Below, piece by piece: positions 7,332 to 8,981 of a DNA stretch of 8,981 nucleotides (within the stretch, counting starts at the first letter, position 1; each line of letters opens with the position of its first letter). The stretch is from assembly GCA_934438175.1 (NCBI GenBank), contig CAKSBH010000016.1:1-8981 (forward strand), read 5' to 3'. The notes beneath the pieces are model-generated. The model saw nothing but the letters and a program-made list of their open reading frames with translations, was not told where the DNA came from and made no database searches. A program made the position numbers and the translations under genes. The stretch comes from an uncultured Eubacteriales bacterium. Its GTDB lineage: Bacteria > Bacillota > Clostridia > Oscillospirales > UBA644.

Positions 7332-7360
7332 ACTATACCATAATTTTCATTTTTTGTAAA
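7332..7360 (-). promoter_or_regulatory. Probable promoter of the cas9-cas1-cas2-csn2 operon
   Basis: On the minus strand TTTACA (7360-7355), a 17-bp spacer and TATAGT (7337-7332) with TGG ahead make a good extended -10 promoter. The start point would be near 7325. No better minus-strand promoter was found between here and the cas9 start. This implies a 5' leader of about 180 nt that is antisense to the entire tracrRNA gene. The promoter call is a pattern match and has not been confirmed by start-site data. Confidence 0.7.
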
Positions 7361-7459
7361 GTGATTTTTCAGTACAAGAATTTCAGGCAAGATTTGGGAT
7401 TCCCCCTTCTCTTTCTTTATCAGCATATCACGCATGCTGTCCAATAAAAAGGACTTCTT

Positions 7460-7500
7460 AAAAAATAAAAAAAGGATCGATTCCGCAAAGAATCGGTCCT
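7460..7500 (-). terminator. Terminator of the CBS-domain gene
   Basis: Arms AGGATCGATTC (7473-7483) and GAATCGGTCCT (7490-7500) pair around a 6-nt loop. On the minus strand one C/A mismatch interrupts the stem, and a run of T with a single A follows (7473-7460), beginning only 4 bp past the stop codon. On the plus strand the stem is complete with a G-U pair and is followed by GTTTTT, so it may work both ways. No plus-strand gene that would need it is visible. Confidence 0.85.
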
Positions 7501-7504
7501 GTTT

Positions 7505-7930
7505 TTAATTTTCCGTTTCTTGTTTGCAGATGTCGCAAAACGCGCTGGCTGCCTCCGCAAAATAATTCCGGGCACGGGCAATATCTGCCAACGAAATCAT
7601 GCCTACCAGCCGCCCCTGTTTCAGAACCGGAAGCCGACGCACCTTTGTCCGCGCCATTCTCCGTGCCGCCTCCGTCACAGAATGCTCCGGACTGATCCAC
7701 ACGGCACCCTTGGTACAGATCTCCCCCACGGCAACGGAAGCGGGATCCTGCCCGGCAGCAACACAGCGGGTGGTAATGTCCCGATCGGTCAGCATTCCAA
7801 TCAAAAAACCATCCGCGGCCACCGGCAATGCACCGAGATTCTCCCGCTGCATAATCCGGGCGGCTTCGGCAAGCGACATATCCGACGTAAGAGCCGAGAC
7901 GGATTCCGTCATCAGTTCTCCCACTTTCAT
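7505..7930 (-). CDS. Small protein with two CBS domains
   Basis: This 141-aa cytosolic protein consists almost entirely of a CBS-domain pair. Such modules bind adenine nucleotides and act as sensors, but the partner or output of a stand-alone copy like this is not predictable. CBS 1 covers about residues 4-60 (MTESVSALTSDMSLAEAARIM, then GALPVAADGFLIGMLTDRDI, with the TDRD motif at 48-51). CBS 2 covers about 68-120 (VWISPEHSVTEAARRM, then VRRLPVLKQGRLVGMISLADI). The C-terminal tail carries Cys132-x-x-Cys135, which could bind a metal or be redox active, but this is speculation. The start at 7930 is chosen over 7993 because GGAG lies 8 nt upstream and conserved sequence begins there. A 5-bp hairpin (7943-7956) abuts the ribosome site. 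The gene appears single and unrelated to the CRISPR locus. Confidence 0.93.
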   Translation of the reverse strand: MKVGELMTESVSALTSDMSLAEAARIMQRENLGALPVAADGFLIGMLTDRDITTRCVAAGQDPASVAVGEICTKGAVWISPEHSVTEAARRMARTKVRRLPVLKQGRLVGMISLADIARARNYFAEAASAFCDICKQETEN

Positions 7931-8220
7931 AAGAATCACTCCGTCCTTCGTAGGACAGAAACAATCCGCCGACCAAAACCGAGTCCGGATCATTCTTGTC
8001 CGAATATTCTTCCGTTATTTTGCGTCAGAATTCCGGTTCTATTCTTTTGCAAGGCAAAAATCTTCCCGGTATGCAAACCCGTATCGCAACATCCTAGGCA
8101 CGGCCAAGAAAGCCGGACCGTAAAAAGATTTTTTTTACCTTTGAGGGATACTTCCCTTCCGCAGTCTCAAAGAAACGGATTTCTTTTGGCCGCAGAGCAA
8201 ATTATCCCCGCTGTGCGACC
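7931..8220. other. Intergenic stretch without a recognised gene
   Basis: No reading frame here has a ribosome site or a recognisable product. Visible features are the hairpin GTCCT-TCGT-AGGAC (7943-7956) beside the CBS gene ribosome site, a run of eight T at 8129-8136, and an imperfect hairpin at 8140-8171 (TTTGAG with CTCAAA, inner GGA with TCC). No convincing promoter for the CBS gene could be picked out. Confidence 0.6.
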
Positions 8221-8249
8221 TTGACTTTTTTTGAGAACTTTGCTATAAT
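8221..8249 (+). promoter_or_regulatory. Strong plus-strand promoter without a known product
   Basis: TTGACT (8221-8226), a 17-bp spacer ending TGC, and a perfect TATAAT (8244-8249) form an extended -10 promoter. Transcription would start near 8256. No good coding region follows, so it may drive a small RNA or a long precursor of the tRNA 440 bp downstream. Confidence 0.75.
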
Positions 8250-8475
8250 AACAACGGTTTTCGGATGTTTGCTGTTCCGAAAGATTTCCGGGCTCAGAAC
8301 CCCTCATTTCCGATGCTTTTCCTGACAGCCCCGCTCCCCCTTTTCGCTTTGCGATTCTGCAGACAGCGAAGAAAGAATCCATCACACAAACAGGGATTTT
8401 CACGGAAACGCATAAAAGCCGAGAACTCTTGCCGTCACAGAAGAAATGCCTTATAAACCCGCCTGAACCACAAAG
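8250..8475 (+). other. Possible untranslated or small-RNA region behind the 8221 promoter
   Basis: This stretch could be transcribed from the promoter at 8221-8249. Its predicted first bases form a hairpin: TTTCGGA (8259-8265) with TCCGAAA (8276-8282) around a 10-nt loop. Weaker stems follow, such as TTCGCT with AGCGAA around 8338-8365. A 63-codon frame starting at 8265 has no ribosome site and no recognisable product. I did not recognise 6S RNA, SRP RNA, RNase P RNA, tmRNA or a riboswitch. No T-tailed terminator was found before the tRNA. Confidence 0.35.
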
Positions 8476-8499
8476 TTGACCACTTGCGGATTTGACCGC
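8476..8499 (+). repeat. TTGACC direct repeats, first cluster
   Basis: TTGACCAC (8476-8483) and TTGACCGC (8492-8499) lie 16 bp apart. The ten bases TTGACCACTT at 8476 recur exactly at 8664. Function is unknown; see the second cluster just before the tRNA. Confidence 0.6.
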
Positions 8500-8527
8500 A
8501 AAAACCGAATATCGGGATGTAGGGTAA

Positions 8528-8560
8528 CGGTCACCCACCAGTTTTGGGAGCGTGTGACCG
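8528..8560. repeat. Inverted repeat forming a long hairpin
   Basis: CGGTCAC (8528-8534) pairs perfectly with GTGACCG (8554-8560). An alternative inner stem CCCA (8534-8537) with TGGG (8545-8548) is possible. There is no T run, so this is not an intrinsic terminator. It sits between the two TTGACC clusters. Confidence 0.5.
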
Positions 8561-8651
8561 CCTCGTGAGCCGACCGTCGAAAGCTCGCAAAATCTCCGTT
8601 TTTCTCGTGTTTTCTCGCTTTTCCGCCAACGTGTATTCCGGCAAAAAACTT

Positions 8652-8683
8652 TTGACCACAGATTTGACCACTTACACGACCAC
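8652..8683 (+). repeat. GACCAC direct repeats, second cluster
   Basis: TTGACCAC (8652-8659), TTGACCAC (8664-8671) and ACGACCAC (8676-8683) repeat with an exact 12-bp period and end 14 bp before the tRNA. The middle copy also contains the probable -35 of the tRNA promoter. They could be binding sites or a short tandem duplication. Confidence 0.65.
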
Positions 8684-8691
8684 AATTTAAT
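8664..8691 (+). promoter_or_regulatory. Probable tRNA-Pro promoter
   Basis: TTGACC (8664-8669), a 16-bp spacer and TTTAAT (8686-8691) give a moderate promoter. Its start point would fall at about 8698, essentially the first base of the tRNA. It lies within the 12-bp repeats. Confidence 0.55.
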
Positions 8692-8697
8692 AACTAT

Positions 8698-8773
8698 CGG
8701 GGTGTAGCGCAGTTGATAGCGCGCCGCATTTGGGATGCGGAGGCCGCGAGTTTGAGCCTCGCCACTCCGACCA
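8698..8773 (+). tRNA. tRNA-Pro (anticodon UGG)
   Basis: The full cloverleaf can be drawn over 76 nt with the CCA end encoded. The acceptor CGGGGTG pairs with CACTCCG (one G-U), giving the C1-G72 pair typical of bacterial tRNA-Pro. The D stem is GCGC/GCGC with an 8-nt loop. The anticodon stem CCGCA/TGCGG holds loop TTTGGGA with anticodon TGG at 8731-8733 and G37. The variable loop has 5 nt and the T stem is GCGAG/CTCGC. The T loop reads TTTGAGC rather than TTCGANC, and the D loop has GA rather than GG. The usual G19-C56 tertiary pair is therefore replaced by A19-U56, which can still pair. UGG decodes CCA/CCG and, by wobble, other proline codons. Confidence 0.97.
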
Positions 8774-8821
8774 AAAATCAGCCGAAAATGAGGTTTTTCG
8801 CCCCACTTTCGGCTGATTTTT
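8773..8821 (+). terminator. Terminator behind tRNA-Pro
   Basis: A 15-bp perfect inverted repeat starts at the last base of the tRNA CCA end. ATCAGCCGAAA and flanking A residues (8773-8787) pair with TTTCGGCTGAT and flanking T residues (8807-8821) around a 19-nt loop. The stem ends in a T run, as expected for an intrinsic terminator of the plus strand. Confidence 0.88.
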
Positions 8822-8849
8822 ATAATCGCAAATTTTTTTCAAAAACCTC

Positions 8850-8880
8850 TTGACTCTCCCCCCAACGGTAATGATAAACT
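8850..8880 (+). promoter_or_regulatory. MerR-type promoter with 19-bp spacing
   Basis: TTGACT (8850-8855) and TAAACT (8875-8880) are separated by 19 bp. This overlong spacing is characteristic of promoters that MerR-family activators untwist. It precedes the MerR-family gene at 8944 and includes the ACTCTCCC and AACGGTAATG stretch where a dimer would bind. Autoregulation is inferred from this layout. Confidence 0.6.
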
Positions 8881-8943
8881 TGACTTGCAAGGAAGAAATA
8901 GCGCTGTTTCTGATATTGCAAAATCAGAAGAAAGGAAGAAACT

Positions 8944-8981
8944 ATGTATAAGATCGGTGAATTATCAAAGCTGTGCAACAT
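8944..8981 (+). CDS. MerR-family transcriptional regulator, N-terminal fragment
   Basis: Only the first 12 complete codons are in the window: MYKIGELSKLCN. This is the opening of the winged-helix domain of MerR-family regulators, in which the IGELSKL segment forms the first helix before the recognition helix. An AAAGGAAG ribosome site ends about 5 nt before the ATG. The gene continues past the right edge, so its effector domain and subfamily are unknown. The 19-bp-spaced promoter upstream fits the family. Confidence 0.8.
   Translation, partial: MYKIGELSKLCN

Noticed and set aside
7458..7976. 172-codon minus-strand frame overlapping the CBS gene
   Set aside because: It is a shifted frame of the CBS gene, which has clear domains and a ribosome site.
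8088..8121. Peptide resembling LGxAKKAGK of L7Ae-like proteins on the plus strand
   Set aside because: The match is only about nine residues, ends at a stop, has no start or ribosome site, and the rest of the frame is antisense to the CBS gene.
8256..8475. 6S RNA or another housekeeping RNA behind the 8221 promoter
   Set aside because: The predicted 5' and 3' ends do not pair into a closing stem and none of the conserved motifs of 6S, SRP, RNase P or tmRNA could be found.
8167..8685. 172-codon minus-strand frame in the gene-poor stretch
   Set aside because: It has no ribosome site and no recognisable domain. It also runs through the TTGACC repeats and hairpins, where composition is unlike coding sequence.
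8687..8890. 67-codon minus-strand frame with EWRGSNSRPPHPKCGA
   Set aside because: This peptide is the typical antisense translation of a tRNA gene; the real gene is tRNA-Pro on the plus strand.

Overview
The window holds a complete type II-A CRISPR-Cas locus followed by ordinary chromosomal genes. The moderate base composition, Shine-Dalgarno-led starts, near-consensus sigma-A-type promoters, intrinsic terminators and the form of the Cas proteins point to a Gram-positive Firmicute, most likely a clostridial gut-type bacterium. The genus cannot be settled from this sequence.

Left half (1-7360): everything except the tracrRNA reads on the minus strand. In transcription order this is a cas-operon promoter (7332-7360), cas9 (7142-2952), cas1 (2955-2086), cas2 (2089-1769) and csn2 (1772-1107). 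Each gene overlaps the next by an ATGA. The array leader follows, with its own near-perfect promoter (1062-1090) and an ATTTGAG leader end, and then the CRISPR array (996 to beyond base 1). The visible array has 15 complete identical 36-bp repeats, one partial repeat and 15 spacers of 29-30 bp. The leader is on the right, so the newest spacer is 931-960.

The tracrRNA gene (about 7179-7304) lies just upstream of cas9 on the opposite strand. It has its own extended -10 promoter, an anti-repeat that pairs in register with the crRNA repeat, three internal hairpins and a strong terminator. Its pairing with the repeat reproduces the GA/AAGU bulge of the S. pyogenes guide duplex. Because the cas-operon promoter lies beyond it, the predicted cas9 mRNA leader is antisense to the whole tracrRNA. 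Cas9 (1396 aa), Cas1 and Csn2/Cas2 all look intact, so both adaptation (Cas1-Cas2-Csn2-Cas9-tracrRNA) and interference (Cas9-crRNA-tracrRNA with RNase III) should be possible.

Right part (7460-8981): a terminator and a small two-CBS-domain protein gene on the minus strand come first. A stretch of about 760 bp without a recognisable gene follows. It contains an excellent plus-strand promoter with no identified product, plus two clusters of TTGACC repeats. Then come a tRNA-Pro(UGG) gene with an unusual A19/U56 combination, its terminator, and the start of a MerR-family regulator behind a promoter with 19-bp spacing.

The system is a recognisable type II-A locus rather than a new defence class. 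The points most worth a second look are the tracrRNA/cas9 overlap, the near-duplicate spacers, the orphan promoter and the tRNA covariation.
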